A DNA stretch of 29,301 bases from Candidatus Kaiserbacteria bacterium RIFCSPLOWO2_01_FULL_54_13 (GTDB taxonomy: Bacteria > Patescibacteriota > Minisyncoccia > Phycocordibacterales > UBA2100): positions 1 to 29,301 of the forward strand of contig MFLZ01000014.1 in the NCBI GenBank assembly GCA_001781685.1, given 5' to 3'. Shown here one piece after another: positions 1 to 7,585 of this stretch. The position numbers and the translations under genes are program-made. The notes beneath the pieces were generated by a model. That model made no database searches, had not been told where the DNA came from, and saw only the letters and a program-made list of their open reading frames with translations. Every line of letters begins with the position of its first letter. The stretch's first letter is position 1.

Positions 1-1
1 T

Positions 2-634
2 GCAATTGCAAATAGGATAGGCGCTGTTCTCATATTCGACGAGATTTCTTCCGGTTTTCGACTCGGGTTCCCGGGGGTCTGGAAGCGATTTGGTGTCATT
101 CCCGATATCGCGATCTACAGTAAGGCGATGTCGAACGGGTTTCCCATGGCGGCACTCGTCGGGAAGCGGGAAGTGATGAAAGAGGCGGAGGCAAGCTTTA
201 TCTCTTCCACGTATCACGCGGAGCGCATCGGCCCTGCCGCAGCGCTTGCCGCGATAAAAAAGATGGAGCGCGTAAACGCCACGCGATACATTGACACAGT
301 GGGGAAGAAGATCGGAGAAGGATGGAACCGTTTGGCCAAAAAACAAAAGCTTTCAATCAGGGTCGAAGGGCCTAATGCATTCATCAATTTCACCTTCGAC
401 CATCCGGAAGCCGCGACCCTCAAGGCGCTCTTTACGCAGGAGATGCTCGCGCGCGGGTATCTCGCGACCACGACTATTTATGTGTCGTATGCGCACAAGA
501 TTGCACATTTGCCGCGCTACTTCAAGGCGGTAGACGAGACGTTCGCGATTCTCGCCGAGGCAATACAGAAGAATGACGCGCCTAAGCGACTAAGAGGTCC
601 TCTTCCAGAAGTCGGATTCAAACGTCTGGCGTGA
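2..634 (+). CDS. Class-III PLP aminotransferase, GSA-aminomutase-like (5' truncated)
   Basis: The reading frame is open from base 2 to the TGA at 632-634, so the start lies outside the window and only the C-terminal half to two thirds is present. Upstream of the first in-window ATG (128) the frame reads LIFDEISSGFR, the class-III aminotransferase motif whose Asp contacts the pyridoxal ring. Next come DIAIYSKAMSNGFPMAAL, where the Lys encoded at 122-124 is the expected Schiff-base lysine, and the usual GKREVM segment. The family includes glutamate-1-semialdehyde aminomutase and sugar or polyketide aminotransferases. The next gene starts inside its stop codon (GTGA overlap), so it is probably the first visible gene of a polysaccharide operon, acting on a sugar or an acyl side chain rather than in haem synthesis. 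The substrate is not readable from the sequence. Family confidence is high, role confidence is low. Confidence 0.88.
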   Translation, partial: AIANRIGAVLIFDEISSGFRLGFPGVWKRFGVIPDIAIYSKAMSNGFPMAALVGKREVMKEAEASFISSTYHAERIGPAAALAAIKKMERVNATRYIDTVGKKIGEGWNRLAKKQKLSIRVEGPNAFINFTFDHPEAATLKALFTQEMLARGYLATTTIYVSYAHKIAHLPRYFKAVDETFAILAEAIQKNDAPKRLRGPLPEVGFKRLA

Positions 635-1923
635 GAAATGTTATGAGTGCAGATAAGGATGTTGGTCGTGAGATGCATGCGCTCGCGCGAAGACTCTTTC
701 CCATTTGCCGCTCTCTCACGGGAAATGGAGTGCGGGAGACGCTTGCCATTCTTAGAAAGCACATCCCGCTTAAGATTCGCGAAATTCCGAGTGGAACCAG
801 AGTGTTCGATTGGACAATACCTCTGGAGTGGAACATTCGCGATGCCTACGTCGCAGACGAAAGAGGCTCACGCGTAATTGATTTCAAGAAGCACAATCTA
901 CACGTCGTCGGGTACTCGACCCCGATCGACAGAAAAATGCCCCTTGAAGAGCTTCAGAAGCATTTGTATTCACTTCCAGCGCAGCCGAGCGCTATTCCAT
1001 ACGTGACATCCTATTACAAACGAAGGTGGGGATTCTGTTTGGCGCACGGCGATCGCTTGAGGCTCAAGAAGGGCATATATCGTGTCGTTGTCGACAGCAC
1101 TCTCAAGAAGGGATCGCTTACCTACGGAGAGCTGATCATCCCGGGAAAACGGAAGGAAGAAGTCTTCTTTTCGACATATGTTTGCCACCCTTCAATGGCA
1201 AACAATGAACTCTCGGGACCCGTTGTGCTCACGGAGCTTGCGAAGTTCATCATGAGAAACCCTCGGCGCTACACTTATCGAATCATTTTTATTCCGGAGA
1301 CCATCGGTGCGCTTGCATACTTGAGCCGCCATGCCCGTGAGATGCAAAAAAATACAATTGCAGGCTTTACTATCACCTGCGTGGGGGACAATCGCATGTA
1401 TTCGTACATACCGTCGCGGCACGGCAACACACTTGCTGATAAAGTCGCGCGTCGCGTTCTCCGGCGCCTGCATCCGAAATTCAAGGAGTGGAGTTTCCTT
1501 GATAGGGGGAGCGATGAGCGCCAGTATTGCAGCATGCCGTTCGATTTGCCCGTCGTCTCTATCATGCGGACAAAATACGGAACTTATCCTGAATATCATA
1601 CGTCGCTGGATGATTTTAGAGTGGTGACCCCCACGGGCCTTGAGGGCGCATATCGAGTCTACAAGGCATGTATTGAGCACTTGGAACAAACGAGACGCTA
1701 CAGAGCGATTATTCCGGGAGAGCCGCAGCTTGGAAAGCGGCACTTGTACAGCACGAAAGGAAAATCTATTGATAGAAGAACGAAGACGTATTTCGATATT
1801 TTGGCGTATGCTGACGGTACCAATGACGTTGAGGATCTGAGCAAGCTTATTAAGGTTCGGGCTGCCGAAGTTTACGGAGCAATCAAGGTCCTTCTCAATG
1901 CCAAGCTCCTTAAAGAAGTCTGA
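631..1923 (+). CDS. DUF4910 / aminopeptidase-like protein of polysaccharide loci (COG4310-like)
   Basis: A 430-residue protein starting at GTG 631, or possibly ATG 643 (residue 5). It matches the DUF2172/DUF4910 family, a zinc-peptidase (M28-like) fold found in polysaccharide gene clusters. Key blocks are CHPSMANNELSGP (about 185-197; His186 a likely metal ligand), IPETIGAL (221-228; Glu223 a candidate base), GSDERQYCS (293-301; Asp295) and KYGTYPEYHTSLDD (315-328; His323). The last ~60 residues look like the winged-helix tail usual for the family. No signal peptide is evident, so it is probably cytosolic. The true reaction of the family is not known to me; removal of an acyl or aminoacyl group from a sugar intermediate is a guess. 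It overlaps the aminotransferase upstream by 4 bases and is 1 base from the next gene, so the three are probably translationally coupled. Confidence 0.85.
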   Translation: MRNVMSADKDVGREMHALARRLFPICRSLTGNGVRETLAILRKHIPLKIREIPSGTRVFDWTIPLEWNIRDAYVADERGSRVIDFKKHNLHVVGYSTPIDRKMPLEELQKHLYSLPAQPSAIPYVTSYYKRRWGFCLAHGDRLRLKKGIYRVVVDSTLKKGSLTYGELIIPGKRKEEVFFSTYVCHPSMANNELSGPVVLTELAKFIMRNPRRYTYRIIFIPETIGALAYLSRHAREMQKNTIAGFTITCVGDNRMYSYIPSRHGNTLADKVARRVLRRLHPKFKEWSFLDRGSDERQYCSMPFDLPVVSIMRTKYGTYPEYHTSLDDFRVVTPTGLEGAYRVYKACIEHLEQTRRYRAIIPGEPQLGKRHLYSTKGKSIDRRTKTYFDILAYADGTNDVEDLSKLIKVRAAEVYGAIKVLLNAKLLKEV

Positions 1924-1924
1924 T

Positions 1925-3433
1925 ATGAAAGGATGCTTTGTACTGCAGCGCCGGTTTCTGTACATAGGCCACGAACTCGCGAAACTCCTAAAGGAGCGCG
2001 GTGCGGTCGACGAATTTTGCGCATATGTGCAACTGCGGGATGGCTATCGCTTTCTCAAACAGCAGAAAGAGATCTCATACACGAACATCGTTCTCGACGA
2101 AGACATTTTCAAGCTCGCGAAGGACGAGCGCATCGATCATGAATACCTGCAACGGCTAGAACACGAGTATGGAGTTCTTTGGAAGTACATTAACGTCGAT
2201 CGCGTCGTCCGTCTTGGACAACTCGTGAGGGAATATCCTCACGACACCTCGCCTTATTCTCTCGAAGAAATGATGCGATTTGTGCAAGGGTATGCCAAAC
2301 GCATAAGCGCATTTCTTGACGAAGAAAAACCTGATTTCTTGTACATGTTCCAGCCCGGATCTCTGGGGACGCTTCTCTTGTACGAAATGGCCAAGAAGAG
2401 GGGCATCCGCGTCTTTACGACACTTATTCCCTCGATGAAAGATCTCGTCGTGATAAGCGAGAGCTACCGAGGTATGACCGGCGTAGAAAAGCTCTATGAG
2501 GAGAATCGGAAAAACGCCCTGGATAAAATTCCGCGGTACCGCGAGGCCCGCACATTTATAGAAGAGTTCAGAAGGAAGCCGACCGTGTATTCAAAAGTCG
2601 TAGTTTCGCGCGAGAAGAGCGGCAGACGGGGACAGTTCGAGTTTCTACTTCCCAAGAACCTATGGCGCACCCTGTATTTCAATTTTTTCCGTATTTTCGC
2701 GGATTGGTGGACAGACGCGGAGAGGCGAACCGACTATTCGACCGTCAACCCATTCCTGCATCTGTATGATCGTGTCAGACGGAAACTGCGCAATCTCAGG
2801 GGTCTCGGCGACTTGTACGATTCGTTCGATCCTACCGCTCGATTTGCGTTCTATCCGCTCCAGTATGAACCGGAAATGGGCATACTTATGGGGGCGCCTT
2901 TTGATACTGATCAGATAGCAATAGTGAAGCGCTTGGCCCAATCTCTCCCGGTCGGGATGTATCTGTACGTCAAGGAACATCCAACGATGGTTCCATATCG
3001 GCCGCGTCGATACTACCGGGAACTGAAGAAGATTCCGAACGTGCGGCTCATAGATCCAGTGATACTGGGCTTTGATCTCGTGAGACATGCGGCTCTTGTG
3101 GCGAGCATAAACAGCTCAGCCGCGTGGGAGGCGACGTTGCTTGGCAAGCCCGTCATTACGTTCGGCGACGCTTTTTTTAACGCCCTGCCCTCTGTGAGGC
3201 GGTCTCGAATTCCCGAAGAGCTTCCAGCTCTCGTTGCAGAGAGCCTGAGAGGGGGAGGCAGTTCGGAAGAAGAGCTCACGCGATTCGTCGCCGCCCTTCT
3301 TCACGATGGTGCATCTCTCGATCTGATGTATGTGTGGGAGATTGAGCGCGACCGCACAAAGAGAAAGAAGGAGCTCACTCACCTCGCGGAGGTACTTGAA
3401 AGAAAGATACGGACGCAAGCACAACGGTCCTAG
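1925..3433 (+). CDS. Capsule polysaccharide synthesis-type glycosyltransferase (Capsule_synth-like)
   Basis: A 502-residue protein from ATG 1925, one base after the previous stop; an in-frame upstream start at 1898 would lie inside the previous gene and is not favoured. The C-terminal half carries the KpsC/KpsS-type signature of the capsule-synthesis family: FYPLQYEPE, then YVKEHPTMV (KEHP at about 350-353), IPNVRLIDP, and SINSSAAWEATLLGKPVITFGDAFF (about 394-418). In this family the block corresponds to the nucleotide-sugar binding half of a GT-B-like fold. The N-terminal ~200 residues have no strong motif but contain FLYMFQPGSLGTLLLYEMAKKRGI, typical of the N-terminal Rossmann half. No membrane segments are visible. 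It probably transfers a sugar to a growing surface polysaccharide on the cytoplasmic face. A 41-base gap separates it from the SDR gene downstream. Confidence 0.82.
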   Translation: MKGCFVLQRRFLYIGHELAKLLKERGAVDEFCAYVQLRDGYRFLKQQKEISYTNIVLDEDIFKLAKDERIDHEYLQRLEHEYGVLWKYINVDRVVRLGQLVREYPHDTSPYSLEEMMRFVQGYAKRISAFLDEEKPDFLYMFQPGSLGTLLLYEMAKKRGIRVFTTLIPSMKDLVVISESYRGMTGVEKLYEENRKNALDKIPRYREARTFIEEFRRKPTVYSKVVVSREKSGRRGQFEFLLPKNLWRTLYFNFFRIFADWWTDAERRTDYSTVNPFLHLYDRVRRKLRNLRGLGDLYDSFDPTARFAFYPLQYEPEMGILMGAPFDTDQIAIVKRLAQSLPVGMYLYVKEHPTMVPYRPRRYYRELKKIPNVRLIDPVILGFDLVRHAALVASINSSAAWEATLLGKPVITFGDAFFNALPSVRRSRIPEELPALVAESLRGGGSSEEELTRFVAALLHDGASLDLMYVWEIERDRTKRKKELTHLAEVLERKIRTQAQRS

Positions 3434-3462
3434 TCCTCTTTGCGCGATTCTCCTAAGCCCAA

Positions 3463-3468
3463 TAAGAT
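3463..3468 (+). promoter_or_regulatory. Possible -10 element before the 3475 SDR gene
   Basis: TAAGAT (4 of 6 matches to TATAAT) lies in the 41-base gap after the capsule-type gene and ends 6 bases before the ATG at 3475. No convincing -35 is seen. It fits the spacing of the stronger leaderless-type promoters elsewhere in the window but is weak alone. Confidence 0.3.
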
Positions 3469-3474
3469 ACAGGT

Positions 3475-4455
3475 ATGAATATTCTCATTACGGGGGGAGC
3501 AGGATTCGTTGGCTATCATCTCGCGAGGCGCCTCGCCTCGCAAAAACATGATCTCACGCTCGTGGATAACTTCGCGCTGGGGAAGGCGGACGATGCGTTC
3601 AATGATCTTTGCAAAGAGCCGAATGTTACGTTCACGAAAGCTGACCTCACTGATGTACGTTCGTGGGAGAATCTTGGAACGTTCGATCATGTGTATCATC
3701 TCGCCGCTATAAATTCGACAAGGCTCTTCTATGAAATACCTCACGAGATACTGCGCACAGCACTTCTAATAAATCTCAACGCGGTCGAGTGGTTTCGCGT
3801 ACACAACCCGCAGGGCAAAATACTGTTCACATCTTCGAACGAAGCGTACTCCGGCGCACTTGAAGCTTTTGGCAAACTTCCGCTACCCACGCCAGAGGGT
3901 GTCCCACTCGTTATTGCCGATCCGCACAACCCACGTTGGTCTTACGCAGGAACCAAACTTATCGGCGAGCTCCTTTTCATACACTATGCGAAGGCCTACA
4001 ACTTCCGAATGTCGATCGTGCGCCCACACAACTTCTACGGACCGCGCGGAGGGCATCATGTGATCCCCGATGTATTGGAGCGCATCCAAAAGCGCACCGA
4101 CCCGTTCCCCGTTTTTGGCGCCGACGAGACTCGATCTTTCTGCTACGTCAGTGACGCTGTCGAAGCGATTCAGGCCGTAATGGAATCTGATAAAACCGAC
4201 GGCGAGACATATCACATTGGTTCAAATACTGAAACAAAGATTTCCGATTTGATAGACGAAATGTTCAGGCTCGCCGGCTGGCATCCGAAAAGTCTCGATA
4301 TCAAACCTGCTCCCGAAGGAAGCGTGAAGCGCCGTCTTGCCGATGTGGCAAAGATCAAGCGCGACACGGGGTGGGAAGCCAAAACATCTCTCCCCGACGG
4401 TCTTAAGAGTACGATTGAGTGGCATCTTAAAAATTCACCTAGCGTGCGTTTTTGA
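3475..4455 (+). CDS. Extended SDR NAD(P)-dependent sugar epimerase/dehydratase
   Basis: A 326-residue extended short-chain dehydrogenase/reductase. The NAD-binding GGAGFVG is at residues 7-13, an acidic residue follows strand 2 (VDNF, Asp31), the active-site Ser region is FTSSNEAYSG (118-127), and the catalytic pair is YAGTK (Tyr157, Lys161). RPHNFYGPRGG and the late FGADETRSFCYVSDAVEAI block are typical of NDP-sugar epimerases and dehydratases such as UDP-glucose 4-epimerase, dTDP-glucose dehydratase and UDP-glucuronate decarboxylase. The sequence does not decide among these. It would act on a nucleotide sugar in the cytoplasm and is last in the first plus-strand block. Its 3' end overlaps the convergent aminotransferase gene by 17 bases, so no terminator fits between them. 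Confidence 0.9.
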   Translation: MNILITGGAGFVGYHLARRLASQKHDLTLVDNFALGKADDAFNDLCKEPNVTFTKADLTDVRSWENLGTFDHVYHLAAINSTRLFYEIPHEILRTALLINLNAVEWFRVHNPQGKILFTSSNEAYSGALEAFGKLPLPTPEGVPLVIADPHNPRWSYAGTKLIGELLFIHYAKAYNFRMSIVRPHNFYGPRGGHHVIPDVLERIQKRTDPFPVFGADETRSFCYVSDAVEAIQAVMESDKTDGETYHIGSNTETKISDLIDEMFRLAGWHPKSLDIKPAPEGSVKRRLADVAKIKRDTGWEAKTSLPDGLKSTIEWHLKNSPSVRF

Positions 4456-5539
4456 AAAAGTCTTTGATGGCGCGGCATACGGTGTGTATGTCTGCGTCGG
4501 ACAGCGTGAAGGCGGAAGGGAGCCAGAGAGCGCGGTAGGAGAGCCGCGTGCTTGCCGGGAATTTATTATCCGATTGTCGATACGCGCGCTGGCGGTGAAT
4601 CGGATGCCAATATTTTCTTGAATCGATTCCCTTCGACCGCAAGTATTTCTCCAGCTCGTCCCGCTTTCTTGTTTCGATGTCAGTCCACTGTGGAACTTCT
4701 CCCTTTCGCGAAGGGAAGACTCGAATATCACCGATTCCTTTGAGGTGCTTTGCGTAGAGTGCATAGTTGCGCTTCATTCTTTTGAGTCGTTTCGAAAGAT
4801 GCTTGAGCTGTCCGAGACCAGCTCCCGCCTGCAAGTCGGTGAGTTTGAAATTGTAACCGACAGAGAAATGCACGTCGTCGCCCCCCGTTCCACGTTGCGG
4901 GCGGCCTTGATCCTTTAGGGGTTTCAGAGCTTCGTAGATTTTCTTGCTGCTCGTTACTATCACTCCGCCTTGTCCCGTTGAAATCGTCTTGTTCGGAGAA
5001 AAGGAAAAGCAGCCGGCATCGCCGATGGTGCCCAAAAACCTCTTTCCGTATTTTGACATAAACGCTTCTGCGGCGTCTTCGATGACGGCAAGGCGATGTT
5101 TTTTTGCGATTTGCGTAATTGCGTTCATGTCGGCGGCGCGTCCGGTGACGTGAACTGGAATAATCGCGCGTGTTCTCTTCGTTATTGCTCGCGCGATCTT
5201 TGAAGGGTCGATGTTCAATGTTTGAGGATCAACGTCGACAAGTACGACCTTCGCTCCAAGAAGATCCACCGCGTGCGCCGTCGCTATGAATGTCATGTCC
5301 GGTACGAGCACTTCGTCTCCCGCTTTTACTCCTGCCGCCTTGAGGGCAAGGAAAATGGCGGCTGTGCAGCTTGTTGCCGATACGGCGTATCGAGCGCCGA
5401 CAAGTTTTGCAATACGCTCCTCAAATTCACGGGCTTGAGGGCCTTCGTTAACGAAATTCCGATCGAGCGCTCTCTGTATGAAACGGTAATCGCCTTTTTC
5501 CACCTTCGGCTGCCACCACGGGATTGTCATGCGGGTCAT
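4439..5539 (-). CDS. DegT/DnrJ/EryC1/StrS-family sugar aminotransferase
   Basis: A 366-residue PLP enzyme from ATG 5539 (ATG 5530 is an alternative). It shows the DegT family order: VNEGPQAREFE near the N-terminus, SATSCTAAIFLAL, EVLVPDMTFIATAHAV (76-91), a PVHVTGRAADM loop, VIEDAAEAF (152-160, with Asp155 contacting the PLP ring nitrogen), and SFSPNKTISTGQGG, where Lys184 is the Schiff-base lysine. YNFKLTDLQAGAGLGQL and the late IDSRKYWHPIH block are also typical. The family aminates 3- or 4-keto NDP-deoxysugars using glutamate. It is third in a minus-strand unit after an N-formyltransferase and a zinc-binding methyltransferase, with a 1-base gap to the latter. The unit therefore probably makes an amino sugar that is then N-formylated. 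Position specificity (C3 or C4) is not readable. Confidence 0.93.
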   Translation of the reverse strand: MTRMTIPWWQPKVEKGDYRFIQRALDRNFVNEGPQAREFEERIAKLVGARYAVSATSCTAAIFLALKAAGVKAGDEVLVPDMTFIATAHAVDLLGAKVVLVDVDPQTLNIDPSKIARAITKRTRAIIPVHVTGRAADMNAITQIAKKHRLAVIEDAAEAFMSKYGKRFLGTIGDAGCFSFSPNKTISTGQGGVIVTSSKKIYEALKPLKDQGRPQRGTGGDDVHFSVGYNFKLTDLQAGAGLGQLKHLSKRLKRMKRNYALYAKHLKGIGDIRVFPSRKGEVPQWTDIETRKRDELEKYLRSKGIDSRKYWHPIHRQRAYRQSDNKFPASTRLSYRALWLPSAFTLSDADIHTVCRAIKDFFKNAR

Positions 5540-5540
5540 A

Positions 5541-6782
5541 CTATTCCACGATTCGAGGGTGCGGAAGAGGTATGATGAATTTTCCTCGGTATCCTTTCTT
5601 GCGCATCAAACCCATGAGTTCCGCTCCGATGTGCCAGGAGAGCATGAGAAGGAACTTCGGTTTGTCGGTGCGAATGAGGCTTTCGGAAACGACGGGTATA
5701 TGCGAGCCGGGAGTGCATAGTCCGATTTTGAGCGAGCCATTCTTTTCGTAGATACAGTCGAGGATTGTTCCATCTATTTTTGCGAAGTTCAGAAGCGTGT
5801 TTGAACGCGCGGGGCTTCCCAGCGCTGCAACGGAACCTCTTTGTTTGCATCTGAGAAGCAGTGCCAGAAGACTGCGTTTTGCTTGTATTGACGATTGTGC
5901 AAACTTCTGTAGTCGTGCCACATCCGATAGGCCGGCTTTTTTCTCACGCGCAAGAATGTTTAGTGCACGCTCGCTTATGGCGTGTTTGCCTTTTTTCGCA
6001 TAGACCCTGATTGAACCTCCTGCGACGGAAATACGATCTGCGTCGATTATGGAGAGTCCGTGAAGTTTGAGAAGATAGGCAATTGATCTCAGGGAATAAA
6101 AGCGCAGATGTTCATGATATATCGTATCGAACTCCAACTTTTTGATGATATCGCCGAGGTACTGTGACTCGGACACAAAGACCGCATCTTTCGCCATGAG
6201 AGCGGCGACATTCTGCACTAGTGCGGCCGTATCGTTGATGTGCGCAAATACGTTTGTTGCTGTGACGATCTGCGCGCGGCCGTGCTTTTTCACGATCGAG
6301 CGTACAACCTTCGCATTGAAAAAATCCTGAACAGTCGGGATGCCGTTTCTTTTTGCGACCTTCGCTGCATTGGTCGGCTCGACGCCGACGACGCGAGCCC
6401 CCTTTTTCTTGAAGGGCTTGAGAAGAGTGCCATCGTTCGAGCCGATATCCACGACCACGTCTTTCGGCTTGAAGTAACCCTCTCGCTCAAGTTTGTCTGC
6501 GAGAGACTCGAAGTTCCTCACTAACATGTCTGTGAGACCCGTCCGATACGGGTACTCGGGCGGAAAGACTTTCTTCGGCTCTACGATGTAGTCAAGCTGG
6601 AGCAGCGTGCATCGTTTGCAGAATACGAGATTGAGGGGATACGTAACCTCTGGTTTTCTGAGTGCCCCGGCAGAGAGATACTCCTGCACGATGGGCTGAT
6701 GTCCCAGGGAGAGTATGGGGGTGAGCTTCCTCTCCTCGCAGCTTTGACATGTTTTGACGATCCCCACTGTATTTCGCGACAT
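5541..6782 (-). CDS. Zinc-binding SAM-dependent sugar C-methyltransferase (TylC3/TcaB9-like)
   Basis: A 413-residue protein from ATG 6782; an in-frame TTG at 6827 would add 15 residues and overlap the upstream gene, but homology begins only after the ATG. Domains in order are a zinc-binding N-terminal domain with Cys12, Cys15, Cys55 and Cys58; a class-I SAM fold with VVDIGSNDGTLLKPF (from about 110); and a C-terminal domain with GSPARSNTLLN and the closing FIIPLPHPRI. YHEH is at 222-225 with NVFAH ending at His181. From memory, these numbers coincide with the active-site Tyr222, Glu224, His225 and His181 of TcaB9, a C-3' methyltransferase for dTDP-3-amino-4-ketosugars. The motif looks intact, so activity is likely. 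It sits between an aminotransferase and a formyltransferase, which suggests a C-branched amino sugar product. Confidence 0.9.
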   Translation of the reverse strand: MSRNTVGIVKTCQSCEERKLTPILSLGHQPIVQEYLSAGALRKPEVTYPLNLVFCKRCTLLQLDYIVEPKKVFPPEYPYRTGLTDMLVRNFESLADKLEREGYFKPKDVVVDIGSNDGTLLKPFKKKGARVVGVEPTNAAKVAKRNGIPTVQDFFNAKVVRSIVKKHGRAQIVTATNVFAHINDTAALVQNVAALMAKDAVFVSESQYLGDIIKKLEFDTIYHEHLRFYSLRSIAYLLKLHGLSIIDADRISVAGGSIRVYAKKGKHAISERALNILAREKKAGLSDVARLQKFAQSSIQAKRSLLALLLRCKQRGSVAALGSPARSNTLLNFAKIDGTILDCIYEKNGSLKIGLCTPGSHIPVVSESLIRTDKPKFLLMLSWHIGAELMGLMRKKGYRGKFIIPLPHPRIVE

Positions 6783-6794
6783 AAATGTAGAGGT

Positions 6795-6800
6795 GGTATA
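6795..6800 (-). promoter_or_regulatory. Weak -10-like element before the 6782 methyltransferase start
   Basis: On the minus strand TATACC lies 12 bases upstream of the ATG at 6782, inside the 37-base gap after the formyltransferase stop. It matches 4 of 6 -10 positions and has no -35. Read-through from the formyltransferase promoter is equally plausible. Confidence 0.25.
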
Positions 6801-6819
6801 GCTTGGATCGTGCTCGCGG

Positions 6820-7545
6820 TCAATCAATGTCCGGCATCGGAAACGGAGGGAAAGTCATGGCTAGGACGAAGCGTTTCTTGGTCACCTCGTCCCACGAAGG
6901 GTCCATTTTCCCGCCGGAGGGAAGACCCTTTGGATAATACGTCGCTTTGCTCTCGTCCTGCGGAGTGCTTGCGATTTCTTCTCCACGCTTCAGTGACTCA
7001 ACAAATCGCTTGAAAAGCGCTGTGCCAACTTCTGTGAATTTATCGTAGACGACTCGCGCCGTGTCCTCGTTCCCGATAGGGAACGCCTCCTGCATGATAA
7101 TGGGGCCGCTATCTATACGCTCGTCCATGAAATGCAACGTTGCTCCTGTTTCTTTTTCGCCGTTGAAAATCGCATGAGCTGTTGAGTACCGGCCGCGATA
7201 TTTCGGCAGGAGTGCCGGGTGGATGTTCACGACGCCCAGAGGCGGGATGGCAAGGACTTCTTTGGGAATGAGTTGCATGCTGCCGATGCAGAAAATGATA
7301 TCCGGCTTCAGCGCGCGGATTTTTTTAATTGCGCTTTCGTCTTTCACTCGCGCACCTCTCAGAGTAGGCAGTGAAAGCTCTTTTGCGACCTTAACGAGAG
7401 ATTCAAACCAGCTGTCGACCCCAACGTCATCTGGATCTGGGATCACGAGCTGGGGCGGCGCGTCCATATCGACGAGTACGCGCAGGCAGTTGGCGCCGAT
7501 TTGTCGGCCTCCGATAAATACGCTGTTGAGAGGGCGTACAGTCAT
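6820..7545 (-). CDS. Sugar N-formyltransferase (N10-formyl-THF-dependent)
   Basis: A 241-residue protein with the formyltransferase catalytic core. The triad is seen as Asn107 and His109 in VVNIHPALLPKYRGRY (105-120) and Asp145 in DERIDSGPIIMQ (141-152), the arrangement shared by methionyl-tRNA formyltransferase and sugar N-formyltransferases (VioF, WlaRD, FdtF, ArnA N-domain types). It is shorter than methionyl-tRNA formyltransferase and lacks an obvious OB-fold C-terminal domain, which favours a sugar substrate. It is the first gene of a minus-strand unit with a C-methyltransferase and a DegT aminotransferase, so the likely reaction is formylation of the amine installed by the latter. Expression probably starts from a perfect TATAAT on the minus strand at 7568-7563. 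The start is ATG 7545; no better upstream start exists before the divergent gene. Confidence 0.88.
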   Translation of the reverse strand: MTVRPLNSVFIGGRQIGANCLRVLVDMDAPPQLVIPDPDDVGVDSWFESLVKVAKELSLPTLRGARVKDESAIKKIRALKPDIIFCIGSMQLIPKEVLAIPPLGVVNIHPALLPKYRGRYSTAHAIFNGEKETGATLHFMDERIDSGPIIMQEAFPIGNEDTARVVYDKFTEVGTALFKRFVESLKRGEEIASTPQDESKATYYPKGLPSGGKMDPSWDEVTKKRFVLAMTFPPFPMPDID

Positions 7546-7547
7546 GG

Positions 7548-7570
7548 TACGATTGCCTGCGCATTATAGA
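7548..7570. promoter_or_regulatory. Divergent promoter region with overlapping -10 elements
   Basis: The 40-base gap between the formyltransferase (minus, ATG 7545) and the GT4 gene (plus, ATG 7586) holds a perfect minus-strand TATAAT at 7568-7563. A plus-strand TATAGA at 7565-7570 overlaps it, so the same A/T core can serve both directions. A second plus-strand candidate is the extended -10 TGgTACGAT (7545-7553). Predicted leaders would be about 10 bases (minus) and 8 bases (plus, from TATAGA). No -35 box is convincing. Confidence 0.5.
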
Positions 7571-7585
7571 GCCCTTGAATCCTTC

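Noticed and set aside
1192..1965. Long minus-strand open frame over the DUF4910 gene
   Set aside because: A shadow of the plus-strand coding frame; no motif and rich in Arg/Ser/Cys as expected for antisense frames.
6783..6827. TTG start adding 15 residues to the C-methyltransferase
   Set aside because: Overlaps the formyltransferase and adds unconserved residues; with ATG 6782 the active-site numbering falls where the family has it.
7223..7585. Upstream extension of the GT4 open frame
   Set aside because: It lies antisense over the well-supported formyltransferase gene; protein-like sequence starts only at ATG 7586.
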